Shown in pieces: positions 8,672 to 17,651 of a stretch of DNA of 35,727 nt. The DNA is from Rhodoferax sp. (GTDB taxonomy: Bacteria; Pseudomonadota; Gammaproteobacteria; Burkholderiales; Burkholderiaceae_C): NCBI RefSeq assembly GCF_025356155.1, contig NZ_JANXUQ010000098.1:1-35727 (forward strand), written 5' to 3'. The notes below the pieces were generated by a model, which searched no databases, was not told the origin of the DNA, and saw nothing but the letters and a program-made list of their open reading frames with translations. The position numbers and the translations under genes were made by a program. Positions within the stretch are counted from its first letter, which is position 1. The number at the start of each line of letters is the position of its first letter.

Positions 8672-9110
8672 TTGCCGTTTGGTCATCCTGGACACCAACA
8701 TCGTCCTGGACACCTTTGTCTTCAACGACCCCGCGGCCAAGCCCTTGCTGCAAGCGCTGCAGTCCCGCTCCGTGCAGTGGATCGCCACCGCCCCCATGCG
8801 TGAGGAGTTGGAGCGCGTGCTGGCCTATCCCAAGATCGCCAAGCGTCTGGCTTTTTACCAATTGCAGGCTGCGGATGTGCTGCAGCACTTCGACACCTTG
8901 GTTCAGACAGTAGCGGTGGCGGCCAAGGCACCCATCGTCTGCAAAGACCCGGACGACCAGAAGTTCATAGACTTGGCGGTCGCGCACAAGGCCCTGGTGC
9001 TGAGCAAGGACAACGCTGTGCTCTGTATGAAGAAAAGGCTGCTAGCCCTCGGCGCACAAGCACAAGCCGCTATGGAATGTGTAGCGACAACCATGCCCGT
9101 CACGCTGTGA
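8661..9110 (+). CDS. PIN-domain protein, putative toxin component (COG1569-like)
   Basis: Likely metal-dependent RNase of the PIN family, the class labelled 'putative toxin-antitoxin system toxin component'. The 149-residue protein shows the acidic PIN residues: D11 in LDTNIVLD, E48/E49 in MREELERVL, D98/D99 and D104 in DPDDQKFIDLA, and D117 in LSKDNAV. No antitoxin gene sits beside it: upstream is rlmL, which it overlaps by 11 nt, and downstream is a convergent gene 4 nt away. The C-terminal residues, about 126-142, are encoded by repeat copy E read antisense, so the native C terminus seems to have been replaced. An upstream in-frame ATG (8601) lies inside rlmL and is less likely. Confidence 0.82.
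   Translation: MGSDCRLVILDTNIVLDTFVFNDPAAKPLLQALQSRSVQWIATAPMREELERVLAYPKIAKRLAFYQLQAADVLQHFDTLVQTVAVAAKAPIVCKDPDDQKFIDLAVAHKALVLSKDNAVLCMKKRLLALGAQAQAAMECVATTMPVTL
9038..9085 (-). repeat. 48-bp repeat element, copy E (3' end of PIN gene)
   Basis: On the minus strand: GCTACA, 31 nt, then GGGCTAGCAGC. It is read by the plus-strand PIN gene, so the protein sees the element backwards, as LLALGAQAQAAMECVA with flanking residues. The centre CATAGC and the right box match the other copies well. Confidence 0.75.
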
Positions 9111-9114
9111 ACCC

Positions 9115-10764
9115 CTAGGCGGGCAGCACCTGCAGCGGCTCGCTCTGCAACAAAAAGGTCTGTGCAACGGCCAGCGGCCAGGTCTGGCGGTAGATGATGG
9201 GCAGGGCTTGCAAGTCGCTTTCCAATAGTGCCCGATCGGGTAGTTGCGTCAGTATCAGTTGGGCCAGTGACTGCACCTTGTGGTCGCCCGAGCGGCGCAC
9301 GATGTGGTGGGCCGTAATTTCACTGGGGTGCTCTACCCCGGCGGCCTGCACCAGCTCTTGCAACGCGTGCAGCGTTTGCTGGTGGAAGTTGTAGACGCGG
9401 GTCGCCTTGTCCGGCACCACCAGGGCCTGCTGGCGTACCGGGTCCTGTGTAGTGACACCAGTCGGGCAGTGCCCGGTGTGGCAGGTTTGAGCTTGCAGGC
9501 AACCCAGCGAAAACATGAAGCCGCGTGCGCTGTTGCACCAGTCAGCGCCCAGCGCCACCATGCGCGCGATGTCAAACGCGGTGACCACCTTGCCCGCACA
9601 ACCGATTTTGATCTGGTCGCGCAGGCCCACGCCGCGCAGCGTGTTGTGCACCAGCAGCAGGCCCTCTTGCAGCGGTGAGCCCACGTGGTCGGTAAATTCC
9701 ACTGGGGCAGCACCCGTGCCGCCCTCGGCACCATCGACCACGATGAAGTCTGGCACGATGCCGGTGGCCAGCATGGCTTTCACCATCGCAAACCATTCCC
9801 AGGGGTGGCCGATGCAGAGCTTGAGTCCGGTGGGCTTGCCGCCGGACAATGCGCGCAGGCGCTCGATAAATTGCATCATTTCTATCGGTGTGGAAAACGC
9901 GCTGTGCGACGCAGGCGATATGCAGTCCACCCCCACCGGCACGCCACGGGCCTCGGCAATTTCGGGGGTGACCTTGGCACCGGGCAACACGCCGCCGTGG
10001 CCAGGTTTGGCGCCCTGGCTCAGCTTGATCTCCACCATCTTGACTTGCGGGTCGCAGGCGTTGGCGGCAAATTTCTCGGCGCTGAATGTGCCGTCGTCAT
10101 TACGACAGCCAAAATAGCCTGAGGCCACTTCCCAGATCAGGTCGCCACCGTGTTTGCGGTGGTGTACGGAGATAGAGCCCTCACCGGTATCGTGTGCAAA
10201 ACCACCACGTTTGGCGCCCGCGTTCAGCGCCTGGATGGCGTTGGCGCTCAGCGCGCCAAAACTCATGGCCGAGATATTGAACACACTGCAGTTGTAGGGC
10301 TGGGCCCGGCCAGCGCCGATGACCACGCGAAAGTCGTGCGAGCGCAGTTGGGTGGGCGCCAGCGAGTGGTTGATCCACTCATACCCTTCTGCATGTACGT
10401 CCAGCTGCGTGCCGAAAGGGCGTTTGTCCGGGTCACCCTTGGCCCGCTGGTAGACCAGCGAACGCTGGGCGCGTGAGAAGGGGTTGGCATCGTTGTCGCT
10501 CTCGATGAAATACTGGCGTATCTCTGGGCGCACAAACTCCAGCATGAAGCGGATGTGGCCAATGATGGGGTAGTTGCGCAGGATGGAGCGCTTGTGTTGG
10601 CGCAGGTCATACACCCCTGTGGCCACCAACAGGGCAAACAGCACAAAGTACGGCAGCCCCACACCCAAAGCCCCCAGGCTGAAGATACTGAGCAGCAGCC
10701 CAAAACAGCACAAGCCCATGGCGGTGTAGCGCACGGGGAAAATCGAATCAAGGTAATTCAGCAT
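9115..10764 (-). CDS. FMN-binding glutamate synthase-family protein, membrane-anchored
   Basis: Member of the family that resembles the FMN/synthase domain of glutamate synthase large subunit but lacks the amidotransferase domain; its reaction is not established. The 549-residue protein starts with two hydrophobic helices (about residues 15-55), so it is probably membrane-bound. It then has the TIM-barrel region (NISAMSFGALS, VVDGAEGGTGAAP) and a cysteine cluster C-x5-C-x4-CPTGV like the 3Fe-4S site of glutamate synthase. Start 10764 begins MLNYLDSIFPVR. The frame is open further upstream to 10971, but that part runs into the divergent yecA-like gene. It ends 4 nt from the convergent PIN gene. 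Confidence 0.87.
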   Translation of the reverse strand: MLNYLDSIFPVRYTAMGLCCFGLLLSIFSLGALGVGLPYFVLFALLVATGVYDLRQHKRSILRNYPIIGHIRFMLEFVRPEIRQYFIESDNDANPFSRAQRSLVYQRAKGDPDKRPFGTQLDVHAEGYEWINHSLAPTQLRSHDFRVVIGAGRAQPYNCSVFNISAMSFGALSANAIQALNAGAKRGGFAHDTGEGSISVHHRKHGGDLIWEVASGYFGCRNDDGTFSAEKFAANACDPQVKMVEIKLSQGAKPGHGGVLPGAKVTPEIAEARGVPVGVDCISPASHSAFSTPIEMMQFIERLRALSGGKPTGLKLCIGHPWEWFAMVKAMLATGIVPDFIVVDGAEGGTGAAPVEFTDHVGSPLQEGLLLVHNTLRGVGLRDQIKIGCAGKVVTAFDIARMVALGADWCNSARGFMFSLGCLQAQTCHTGHCPTGVTTQDPVRQQALVVPDKATRVYNFHQQTLHALQELVQAAGVEHPSEITAHHIVRRSGDHKVQSLAQLILTQLPDRALLESDLQALPIIYRQTWPLAVAQTFLLQSEPLQVLPA

Positions 10765-10849
10765 CACCCGACAATAGCAGGCAAATGCACCAAGGCAAAA
10801 TGGTGTAAACCCGTTCCATGTAGCGCTAATTTCTGTAAAGCAGGCCTCT

Positions 10850-11719
10850 ATGAATTCCACACCCCCCAACCCGCCCACCCCCGAATCGTCAGACGCACCT
10901 GCGGATCTGCCTGGGGCTGTAACCGCCGAGCAGTTCGACACCATTGACGCCATCCTGGACGACCTGCGCACCCGCTACGACGAAACGCCGCAGTGGGAGT
11001 TTTGCGAAGGTTTTATGGCGGCCCTCATTTGCTGCCGCCGTGCCATTCCCCAGGCCGAATACCTGGACGTGTTGCTGGCCGTGGGCGAGGGCGGCGATGA
11101 CCTTCCGGTAGTCATCCAGGAAGGTGAAGCAGAGCCCGAAGCCGGCGGCTCCTTTGCTGACGAAGCCCAACGCGCGCAGTTCCTGCAAATCTGGGACCAG
11201 CGTTGGGCTGAAGTGTTGATGGCGCTGGACACACCCATCGAATCCCTGGAAGACGAGACGGCCTACCACCCGGAGGTCATGGACGTGCGTGGCGCCATGG
11301 CTGAGCTGACCGACGCAGAGCGCGCCGAGTTGCCCGACGAAGCACTGCCGGCCTTTGGCCAGGTCTGGGCACTGGGCTTTATGTATGTAGTCGAAGCGTG
11401 GCCCGATGAATGGGCCGAGCCCAGCGACAAGAAGGCCGCCAAGTGGCACGACGTGGCCTTGCAATCCGTCGTGGCCCTGACCGAGGACGACGAAGGCGAG
11501 CCCGAGCTGTCACCCTTCAGCGAAGACGGCCCGCCGTCGATGAGCACCGACCGGCTGAACGCCTTTGCCGACGCGGTCTGGTCGGTCTATGACCTGCGCG
11601 AAATCTGGCGCGGCATTGGGCCGCGGGTAGAGGCGTTGCGCCGCGCCGACGTGCCCGGCCGCAACGATCCATGCTACTGCGGCAGCGGCAAGAAATACAA
11701 GAAATGCCACGGCGCTTGA
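10850..11719 (+). CDS. YecA/UPF0149-family protein with C-terminal SEC-C zinc motif
   Basis: Acidic 289-residue protein of the UPF0149 (YgfB/YecA) family. The N-terminal two thirds match that helical domain (for example the stretch around FCEGFMAAL), and the C terminus ends in a SEC-C zinc-binding motif, CYCGSGKKYKKCH, also found at the end of SecA. The role is unknown; SEC-C motifs often mediate contact with ribosomes or SecB-like partners. The start is set by the first in-frame ATG after the divergent gene, with a weak AGG 8 nt upstream. It is transcribed away from the glutamate-synthase-like gene with an 85-nt shared promoter region. Confidence 0.85.
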   Translation: MNSTPPNPPTPESSDAPADLPGAVTAEQFDTIDAILDDLRTRYDETPQWEFCEGFMAALICCRRAIPQAEYLDVLLAVGEGGDDLPVVIQEGEAEPEAGGSFADEAQRAQFLQIWDQRWAEVLMALDTPIESLEDETAYHPEVMDVRGAMAELTDAERAELPDEALPAFGQVWALGFMYVVEAWPDEWAEPSDKKAAKWHDVALQSVVALTEDDEGEPELSPFSEDGPPSMSTDRLNAFADAVWSVYDLREIWRGIGPRVEALRRADVPGRNDPCYCGSGKKYKKCHGA

Positions 11720-11885
11720 GTTTCGTCAAGGCCTACAGAAAGTAGCTCGGCAATCATTGTCTGTTCGTCGTTTTAGGCGTTGCCACCTGCGCATAGGCGC
11801 GTTAGGATGTGCCAAGCACGGCGCTAAGCAGGCGCGCGGTCATGCAGTGAAGTACAGCAGATCCCCAATTTTTTGGAGCTAACAA

Positions 11886-13673
11886 ATGAACATTTCTTCC
11901 TGGTCCGTGCGCATGCGGCTCACATTGGGTTTTGGTGTGGTGTGCGCTTTGTTGCTGGTTATTTTGGGCGTGGGGCTGCTGTCCATGGGCAGTGTTGCCG
12001 GCGTAGTTCGGACCATTGTGGATACCAGTGTCCCCAAGATCGACGCGGCTTACACCATAGAGATTCAGGCCATTACCCAGTCCATCGCTGTGCGCGACAT
12101 GCTGCTTGCTGATGCGGCGGACCGCTCCAAACATAACGAAATCATCGCCCAGGCGCGCGGCATTGTTGTCAAAAATCTCGAACTACTGGAGCGCCTTATC
12201 GTCCTGCCCAAGGGTAAGGAGTTGTTGGCAAAAGTCAAAGACCAGCGGGCCAAATATGTTGCGGCGCAAGACGCATTGGTTGCACTGATCACCGCCGACA
12301 AAGTAGATGAGGCCAAAGCCTACCTCAGCAAGGATGTGCGTCCCCTGTTGGGCAGTTATATGGCCGGGCTCGCAGAATTGGCGGCATTCCAAACGGAGGC
12401 CATGGACGCAACTGCCAAGGCCGGCGAAGACACCTATGAGCAGGCCCGCACCGTCATGATGGCCTTGGGCGTGCTGGCGTTGCTGGTCGCGGTGGGCATT
12501 GGCCTGCTGATCACGCGCAGCCTGCTCAAAGAACTGGGCGGCGAACCCAGCGATGCAGCCGAACTGGCGCGCGCCGTTTCGCAAGGCGATTTCACCCGCA
12601 CAGTGGCACTCAAGGCGGACGATACACAGAGCCTGATGGCCAGCCTGGTCGCGATGCAGGGCAACCTGGCCCAGATCGTCACCACGGTGCGTACCGGCTC
12701 CGAAGGGGTGGCCACCGCCAGCGCTGAAATTGCCGAAGGCAATAATGACCTGTCGGCCCGCACCGAACAGCAAGCCAGCGCACTGGAAGAAACCGCAGCC
12801 TCCATGGAGGAGCTGGGCTCCACCGTCAAGCAAAACGCCGACAACGCCCGCCAAGCCAATCAGCTGGCGCAGAGCGCGTCCACCATCGCCATCGAAGGCG
12901 GCAACGTGGTGGGCCAGGTGGTTGAAACCATGAAGGGCATCGTTGGTTCCAGCCGCAAGATATCGGACATCATCAGCGTCATTGATGGCATTGCATTCCA
13001 GACGAATATTTTGGCCCTCAACGCGGCGGTAGAAGCGGCGCGGGCCGGTGAGCAAGGCCGCGGCTTCGCGGTCGTTGCCAGCGAGGTGCGTTCTTTGGCG
13101 GGCCGCTCTGCCGAGGCTGCCAAAGAAATCAAGATGCTGATCAACGCCAGTGTGGAGCGCGTCGAGCACGGCACCACCCTGGTAGACCAGGCTGGCGTCA
13201 CTATGGCTGAGGTGGTTAGCAGTATCAAGCGCGTGACCGATATCATGGGCGAGATCAGCGCCGCCAGCAATGAGCAGGCTTTGGGTGTGGCCCAAGTGGG
13301 CGAAGCGGTCGTCCAAATGGACCAGACCACGCAGCAAAATGCCGCTCTGGTTGAAGAAATGGCGGCAGCGGCCAGCAGCCTTAAAGGCCAAGCCAACGAG
13401 CTGGTGCAAGCCGTGGCATTTTTCAAAGTGGCGGCTCGTTCTGGCTCGGGTTCCGGCTCTAGCAGCATGCCCCGCACAGCGGTGCGCGCACCGGCCTCAC
13501 AGGCCAAACCCTTCAAGGGCGATGAGCGCCGCTCCATCGGTGCCTCGGCCGCCGCACGCAAACCCGCTGGGGCCGCCGCCAGGCCCACACCTGCCACCGC
13601 CGCACCCTTTGCACCCAAGACCCAAACCAAGCCCGCACCCGCGGGTGGGGATGACGACTGGGAGACCTTCTAG
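11886..13673 (+). CDS. Methyl-accepting chemotaxis protein (4HB sensor)
   Basis: Chemoreceptor that would control the CheA kinase in response to a ligand in the periplasm. The 595-residue protein has TM1 (about 11-33), a four-helix-bundle periplasmic domain (about 34-188), TM2 (189-211), HAMP, and a methyl-accepting signalling domain with the conserved hairpin tip [20 protein letters not shown]. The Ala/Pro-rich tail ends in DWETF, a pentapeptide of the kind that tethers CheR and CheB. GGAG lies 9 nt before the ATG. Its signalling half is nearly the same as that of the receptor at 25181-26905, while the sensor halves differ. The ligand is unknown. Confidence 0.96.
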   Translation: MNISSWSVRMRLTLGFGVVCALLLVILGVGLLSMGSVAGVVRTIVDTSVPKIDAAYTIEIQAITQSIAVRDMLLADAADRSKHNEIIAQARGIVVKNLELLERLIVLPKGKELLAKVKDQRAKYVAAQDALVALITADKVDEAKAYLSKDVRPLLGSYMAGLAELAAFQTEAMDATAKAGEDTYEQARTVMMALGVLALLVAVGIGLLITRSLLKELGGEPSDAAELARAVSQGDFTRTVALKADDTQSLMASLVAMQGNLAQIVTTVRTGSEGVATASAEIAEGNNDLSARTEQQASALEETAASMEELGSTVKQNADNARQANQLAQSASTIAIEGGNVVGQVVETMKGIVGSSRKISDIISVIDGIAFQTNILALNAAVEAARAGEQGRGFAVVASEVRSLAGRSAEAAKEIKMLINASVERVEHGTTLVDQAGVTMAEVVSSIKRVTDIMGEISAASNEQALGVAQVGEAVVQMDQTTQQNAALVEEMAAAASSLKGQANELVQAVAFFKVAARSGSGSGSSSMPRTAVRAPASQAKPFKGDERRSIGASAAARKPAGAAARPTPATAAPFAPKTQTKPAPAGGDDDWETF

Positions 13674-13696
13674 CCGACTTGGCGGCTGGACGGCGT

Positions 13697-14590
13697 TTAA
13701 ATCACCTGGGGTAGGGCCTCGGCCAGAAAATCATAGACTGCGCGGATACGCCGGTTGGTGCGGATTTCACGGTGCACGGCCAGCCACATGGGCAGGTCGG
13801 GAATAGGCAACAGCCCCTGCAGTACTTGCACCACATCGGGCTCGGTGCGGGCCATGTAGCCGGCCACAAAACCAATACCCAAACCGGCGCGCACCGCCTG
13901 CCACTGCACGACGAGATCGTCGGTGCGCAGCGCAAAGGCTTGCGGCCCCACTGCGTAGCCCAGGGCCTGAAAACCGCGCAGTATCGAGCTATCCGTGTCG
14001 TTGCCGATCAGATCATGCTGCAGCAAATCCATCGGCTGGCGGATGGCGCTGCGTCGGCTCAGGTAAGACCGGTGCGCATAGGCGCCAACGCCCACATTGC
14101 CAATCTTCTTGGCCACCAACGTGCCTTGATCGGGGCGCACCATGCGGATCGCAATGTCGGCCTCGCGGCGCAGCAGGTTGGACACCTGGTTGCTGGACAC
14201 CAACTCGACCTGGATGTCGGGTAGGGCCAGGCGCATGCGCGCCAGCAGCGGTGGTATCAATTGCATGGCCACCGGCTGGCTGGCGGTGATGCGCACGGTG
14301 CCGGTGGTCTGGGCTTGTGCGCCGGTCAGCGTGCGGGTCAATTGCGCCGCACCGGCCTCCATGCCACGGGCTGCTTCGGCCAACTGCAAGGCGGTCGCGG
14401 TGGGCACCAGGCCGCGGCCCGTGCGCTCGAACAGCACCACGCCCAGTTGGCTTTCCAGTTCGGCAATGTGGCGGCCCAGCGTGGGCTGGCTGGTCTTGAG
14501 CACGCGGGCTGCGCCCAGCAAACTGCCGTGGTCGAGCGCGGCGAGGAAGGAGCGGATCAGGCTCCAGTCAAAAGCATTTGTGTGGGGCAT
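13697..14590 (-). CDS. LysR-family transcriptional regulator
   Basis: DNA-binding regulator of 297 residues with an N-terminal winged helix-turn-helix (about 9-66; SFLAALDHGSLLGAARVLK then SQPTLGRHIAELE) and a LysR substrate-binding domain. It is divergent from an SDR oxidoreductase gene. The 107-nt gap between them holds an inverted repeat, so this regulator very likely controls the oxidoreductase and nitroreductase-like genes as well as itself. The effector is unknown. It converges with the upstream chemoreceptor gene. Confidence 0.93.
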   Translation of the reverse strand: MPHTNAFDWSLIRSFLAALDHGSLLGAARVLKTSQPTLGRHIAELESQLGVVLFERTGRGLVPTATALQLAEAARGMEAGAAQLTRTLTGAQAQTTGTVRITASQPVAMQLIPPLLARMRLALPDIQVELVSSNQVSNLLRREADIAIRMVRPDQGTLVAKKIGNVGVGAYAHRSYLSRRSAIRQPMDLLQHDLIGNDTDSSILRGFQALGYAVGPQAFALRTDDLVVQWQAVRAGLGIGFVAGYMARTEPDVVQVLQGLLPIPDLPMWLAVHREIRTNRRIRAVYDFLAEALPQVI

Positions 14591-14610
14591 GTGGTGTGAC
14601 GGTATTCAAG

Positions 14611-14641
14611 ATTGCATAGCTGGATTGAGCATATATGCAAT
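14611..14641. promoter_or_regulatory. Candidate LysR operator in divergent promoter region
   Basis: Perfect 8-bp inverted repeat ATTGCATA (14611-14618) and TATGCAAT (14634-14641) with 15 nt between, plus an inner GCATATATGC palindrome (14629-14638). It lies between the LysR gene start (14590) and the SDR start (14698), where such regulators usually bind. The local sequence is A/T-rich against a GC-rich background. Confidence 0.6.
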
Positions 14642-14697
14642 TGTGCAAAGTGGCGAATATTTCCACAATGCACCCATCAACCACTGAAGGAAGCACT

Positions 14698-15720
14698 ATG
14701 CAAACTACGACCAATACCGTTCTGATCCTGGGCGCCCGCGGCCGCTTTGGCCTGACTGCCGCCCGCGCCTTTGCCGAAGCCGGATGGCGAGTGCTGGGCC
14801 AGACCCGCGCGGGGGCAGAGGTTCCCCAAGGGGAGGCCTCCATCGAATGGCTGGGCATCGACCTGTACGACACGAAAGCCTTGGCACATGCCGCGCAAGG
14901 CGCAACTGTGGTCGTGCATGCACTCAACCCGGCCTACACCAACAAGGCCTGGATGACCCAGGTGCTGCCCATGACCGACGCCGCCATATCCATCACCCGC
15001 GCACTGGGCGCCACGCTGATGGTGCCGGGCAATGTCTACAACTTTGGCGCTGCCATGCCCGCCGTGCTGCGCGAAGACACACCGCAGGTGGCACAGACGA
15101 TCAAGGGCAAGGTGCGCATCCAGATGGAACAGCGCCTGCAGCAATCCGGCGTGCGCAGCGTCGTCATCCGTGCCGGCGATTTCTTTGGTGGCGGCAAGGG
15201 CACGTGGTTTGACACCACTATGGTCAAGGAGATTCGCAAAGGCGTCTTCACCTACCCTGGCGCCCCCGATGTGTCGCGGGCCTGGGCCTACCTGCCTGAC
15301 CTGGCGCGTAGCTTCGTAGCCGTGGCCCAGCAACGTGCCAAGTTGCCTGCGTTTGAGGTCTTGCACTTTGCCGGCCACCGCATCACGGGCCAGCGCTGGC
15401 TGGACGTGTTGACGCCGCTGGCCCAATCGCAGGGCTGGGTCAAGCCTGGCGCGGTGCTGAAGATGGCCAAGCTGCCCTGGCCCATCATCCGCATCGGTGC
15501 GCTGTTGGTGCCCACATGGGGCGCCTTGCTGGAGATGTACTACCTGTGGCAAACCCCGCACGCGCTGGCCAATGACAAACTCACTGCGCTGATAGGTGCC
15601 GAGCCGTTTACGCCCCTGCCCCAGGCCGCGCAGGCCGCGATGGCAGACCTGGGTTTGGTCAAACCTGCAGCGTCACGCATGGCGCAGACTGAGCCCCAAC
15701 GCGCCGCGTTGGCGCAGTAA
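14698..15720 (+). CDS. NAD(P)-dependent SDR-family oxidoreductase/epimerase
   Basis: 340-residue protein with an N-terminal Rossmann fold (ILGARGRFGLTAARAFAEAGW, whose first part is the nucleotide-binding glycine motif) and the overall layout of the extended SDR/NAD-dependent epimerase family. The substrate is unknown. ATG 14698 is chosen because GAAGGA lies 7 nt upstream and the nucleotide-binding strand follows directly. An in-frame ATG at 14635 overlaps the operator region. It is the first gene of a probable two-gene operon with the nitroreductase-like gene 28 nt downstream, opposite a LysR regulator. Confidence 0.85.
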   Translation: MQTTTNTVLILGARGRFGLTAARAFAEAGWRVLGQTRAGAEVPQGEASIEWLGIDLYDTKALAHAAQGATVVVHALNPAYTNKAWMTQVLPMTDAAISITRALGATLMVPGNVYNFGAAMPAVLREDTPQVAQTIKGKVRIQMEQRLQQSGVRSVVIRAGDFFGGGKGTWFDTTMVKEIRKGVFTYPGAPDVSRAWAYLPDLARSFVAVAQQRAKLPAFEVLHFAGHRITGQRWLDVLTPLAQSQGWVKPGAVLKMAKLPWPIIRIGALLVPTWGALLEMYYLWQTPHALANDKLTALIGAEPFTPLPQAAQAAMADLGLVKPAASRMAQTEPQRAALAQ

Positions 15721-15748
15721 GTAAACCCCTGCCGCAAGGAGCGCCACC

Positions 15749-17008
15749 ATGAATTTCCCCCCCAGCCCCCGTAATCCCACCAACCCCGTGCGGGGTCAAC
15801 CCCTGCAACGCCGCCAGTTCGTGCGCCTGGTGGGCGGCGGCGCGGTGTCTGCCATCGCCGTTGCAAGTACTGCCGGTTTGTCCGGCTGCGCACAGGGCAT
15901 GCCCAAGGAGGCAATTGAAGCCTGGGCCGGCCCGAATGCGGCCCTGGCCCAGGACGCAGATGTGGGGCGCTGGCTGCTCAGCTATGCCATCCTGGCGCCG
16001 CACTCGCACAACCTGCAGTCCTGGGTGGCTGATCTGCGCACGCCGGGAGAGATCACGCTGTACTGCGATTTGAAACGGACGCTGCCGCAGACCGATCCGC
16101 TGTCGCGCCAGATCATGATGAGCCACGGCACATTCCTGGAGCTGCTGGATCTGGCGGCCCGCGAACGCGGATTGCGTGCCGACATTGCGCTGTTCCCCCA
16201 GGGCGCATTTGGCCCCGGCAAGCTGGACACGCGACCGGTCGCCACGGTGCGCCTGACGCCAGATGCCAGCGCGCAAAAAGACCCGCTGTTTGCGCAGATA
16301 CTGCGACGCCATACCAACCGCAGCGCCTATGACATCAGCCGTGCTGTACCGCCCGACGCGTTGGCGGCGATGGCGGCGGCAGTGGCACCGATTCGCCCGA
16401 CTTCTCAGCCGTCCACCGTGCGGGTCGGATTTACAGGCCTGGAGCAGGGTGCTGCGGCATTGGCAGCGCACCGTCGCATCGCGTCTGAAGCCTGGCGCAT
16501 CGAGCTGACCGTGCCGCGCACCATCATGGAGTCGTTTGACGTGTTGCGGGTGGGCCAGTCCGAAATTGCGGCCCACCGCGACGGCCTGTCGCTGACCGCA
16601 CCTATGGTTGTTGCGCTGAACACATTGGGCCTGTTTGACCGCACCCATGCCCCCGCCGCTGACGACTATGCCACCACGAGCCAGATCAAGGACTTCGATG
16701 CTAAGCTGGCCTCAACGCCCGGATTTTTGTGGATGGTAACGCCGGGCAACGACCGGGTCACCCAGGTCAACGCCGGGCGCGCGTATGCGCGTGTGCAGTT
16801 GGCCGCCACCGCGCACGGCGTTGCCATGCAGCCGCTGTCGCAAGCCTTGCAGGAATATGCGGAACAACAGGGGCCCTATGCCGACATCCACGCGCTGGCC
16901 GGAGCCACAGCCCTCGGCGAGACCGTGCAGATGTGGGCGCGCGTGGGGTATGCACAGCCAGTAGAGCCTGCGCCACGGCGGCGGTTGCAGGATTTCATTC
17001 GGGTCTAG
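15749..17008 (+). CDS. Tat-exported nitroreductase-like (Acg-type) FMN protein, probable lipoprotein
   Basis: 419-residue protein with a twin-arginine signal (R21-R22-Q-F-V-R, then a hydrophobic stretch) ending in a lipobox-like LSGC with Cys47, so it is probably folded with cofactor in the cytoplasm, exported by Tat and lipid-anchored. The body resembles the Acg/nitroreductase fold, with APHSHNLQSW matching the FMN-contact segment near the N terminus of that family. Electron donor and substrate are unknown. AAGGAG sits 8 nt before the ATG. It is the second gene of the SDR operon and is followed by an inverted repeat before the convergent pncC. Confidence 0.82.
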   Translation: MNFPPSPRNPTNPVRGQPLQRRQFVRLVGGGAVSAIAVASTAGLSGCAQGMPKEAIEAWAGPNAALAQDADVGRWLLSYAILAPHSHNLQSWVADLRTPGEITLYCDLKRTLPQTDPLSRQIMMSHGTFLELLDLAARERGLRADIALFPQGAFGPGKLDTRPVATVRLTPDASAQKDPLFAQILRRHTNRSAYDISRAVPPDALAAMAAAVAPIRPTSQPSTVRVGFTGLEQGAAALAAHRRIASEAWRIELTVPRTIMESFDVLRVGQSEIAAHRDGLSLTAPMVVALNTLGLFDRTHAPAADDYATTSQIKDFDAKLASTPGFLWMVTPGNDRVTQVNAGRAYARVQLAATAHGVAMQPLSQALQEYAEQQGPYADIHALAGATALGETVQMWARVGYAQPVEPAPRRRLQDFIRV

Positions 17009-17030
17009 GCAGGCCCTTTGGGGGCCAGGA

Positions 17031-17119
17031 GTCTGGGCGGGAGGGCGTTCTGCTCCGGGTCCCCCGCCCGCTGCGCGGGCTCCTCCTTTTACCTGCGCAG
17101 AACGCCCTACCGCCCAGAC
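17031..17119. repeat. 89-bp inverted repeat between convergent genes, copy 2
   Basis: Arms 17031-17053 and 17097-17119 are 23 nt long and complementary except at one position, enclosing 43 nt, the same geometry as copy 1 (1359-1447). One stem pair differs between copies in a compensated way: T-A in copy 1 (GCGTTTTGC/GCAAAACGC) against C-G in copy 2 (GCGTTCTGC/GCAGAACGC). The inner part has its own short stem (GCCCGC/GCGGGC). It lies between the nitroreductase-like gene and the convergent pncC. Confidence 0.85.
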
Positions 17120-17129
17120 TCCTTCGGGG

Positions 17130-17651
17130 TTAGGCTACTTGCAACAGCTCCGCCAAGCGTTGCAATGCGCGCTGCACGGTGGCTGCGCGCACTTTGACGC
17201 GGTCGCCGGCAAAGTGTTGCACCTCGGAGACTAGGCCTGCGGGCGTGGCCCAGCCCAGCCACACGGTGCCCACAGGTTTTGCATCACTGCCACCGCCGGG
17301 GCCAGCCACCCCCGTTACCGCCACCGCGACCTGGGCGGCGGAGTGCGTTAGCGCCCCTCGCACCATCGCGCGCACCACCTGCTCGCTCACAGCGCCGTGG
17401 CTGCTCATCAGCGCGGCGTCCACGCCCAGCATCTCGGACTTGGCGGCGTTGGAATAGGTCACAAAGCCGCGTTCAAACCAGTCGCTGGAACCGGCGATGT
17501 CGGTGCAGCAGGCCGCAATCAGCCCGCCGGTGCAGCTCTCGGCGGTGGCCAGTTTCCAGCCACGTATTTTTAACAAATAGGCCGCTAGCCCTCGTGCTAT
17601 ATCGATATCTCGCTCTGAATTTAATAGCAATCCAGAAGAGGGCGGGTTCAT
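17130..17651 (-). CDS. pncC: Nicotinamide-nucleotide amidohydrolase PncC (CinA C-terminal domain family)
   Basis: Cytoplasmic enzyme that deamidates nicotinamide mononucleotide to nicotinate mononucleotide in pyridine nucleotide salvage. The 173-residue protein has the family signatures LATAESCTGGLIA, FVTYSNAAK, LMSSHGAVSEQV and AVTGVAGPGGG. Start 17651 overlaps the pgpA stop by 4 nt (ATGA), so the two are coupled. Residues 8-24, including SERDIDIARGLAA, are encoded by repeat copy D; the native N-terminal helix has been extended or replaced by repeat sequence while the catalytic part is intact. It ends just before inverted repeat copy 2. Confidence 0.93.
   Translation of the reverse strand: MNPPSSGLLLNSERDIDIARGLAAYLLKIRGWKLATAESCTGGLIAACCTDIAGSSDWFERGFVTYSNAAKSEMLGVDAALMSSHGAVSEQVVRAMVRGALTHSAAQVAVAVTGVAGPGGGSDAKPVGTVWLGWATPAGLVSEVQHFAGDRVKVRAATVQRALQRLAELLQVA
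17581..17628 (-). repeat. 48-bp repeat element, copy D (5' end of pncC)
   Basis: On the minus strand: GCTATT, 31 nt, then GGGCTAGCGGC, one of the clearest copies. It is read as residues 8-24 of PncC, in a frame one base off from that used in copies C, F and G. The flanking A/T-rich bases after the right box (ctatttg) also resemble those of copies B and C. Confidence 0.85.

Noticed and set aside
7304-8797. Long open frame on the minus strand opposite rlmL, and similar ones at 1879-3075(+) and 12183-13409(-)
   Set aside because: They lie opposite strongly supported genes, show no recognisable domain, and are expected from codon bias at high GC.
10815-10855. TAGCGCTA and CAGGCCTCTA near the yecA-like start, resembling pieces of the 48-bp element
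   Set aside because: The pieces are in the wrong order and spacing.
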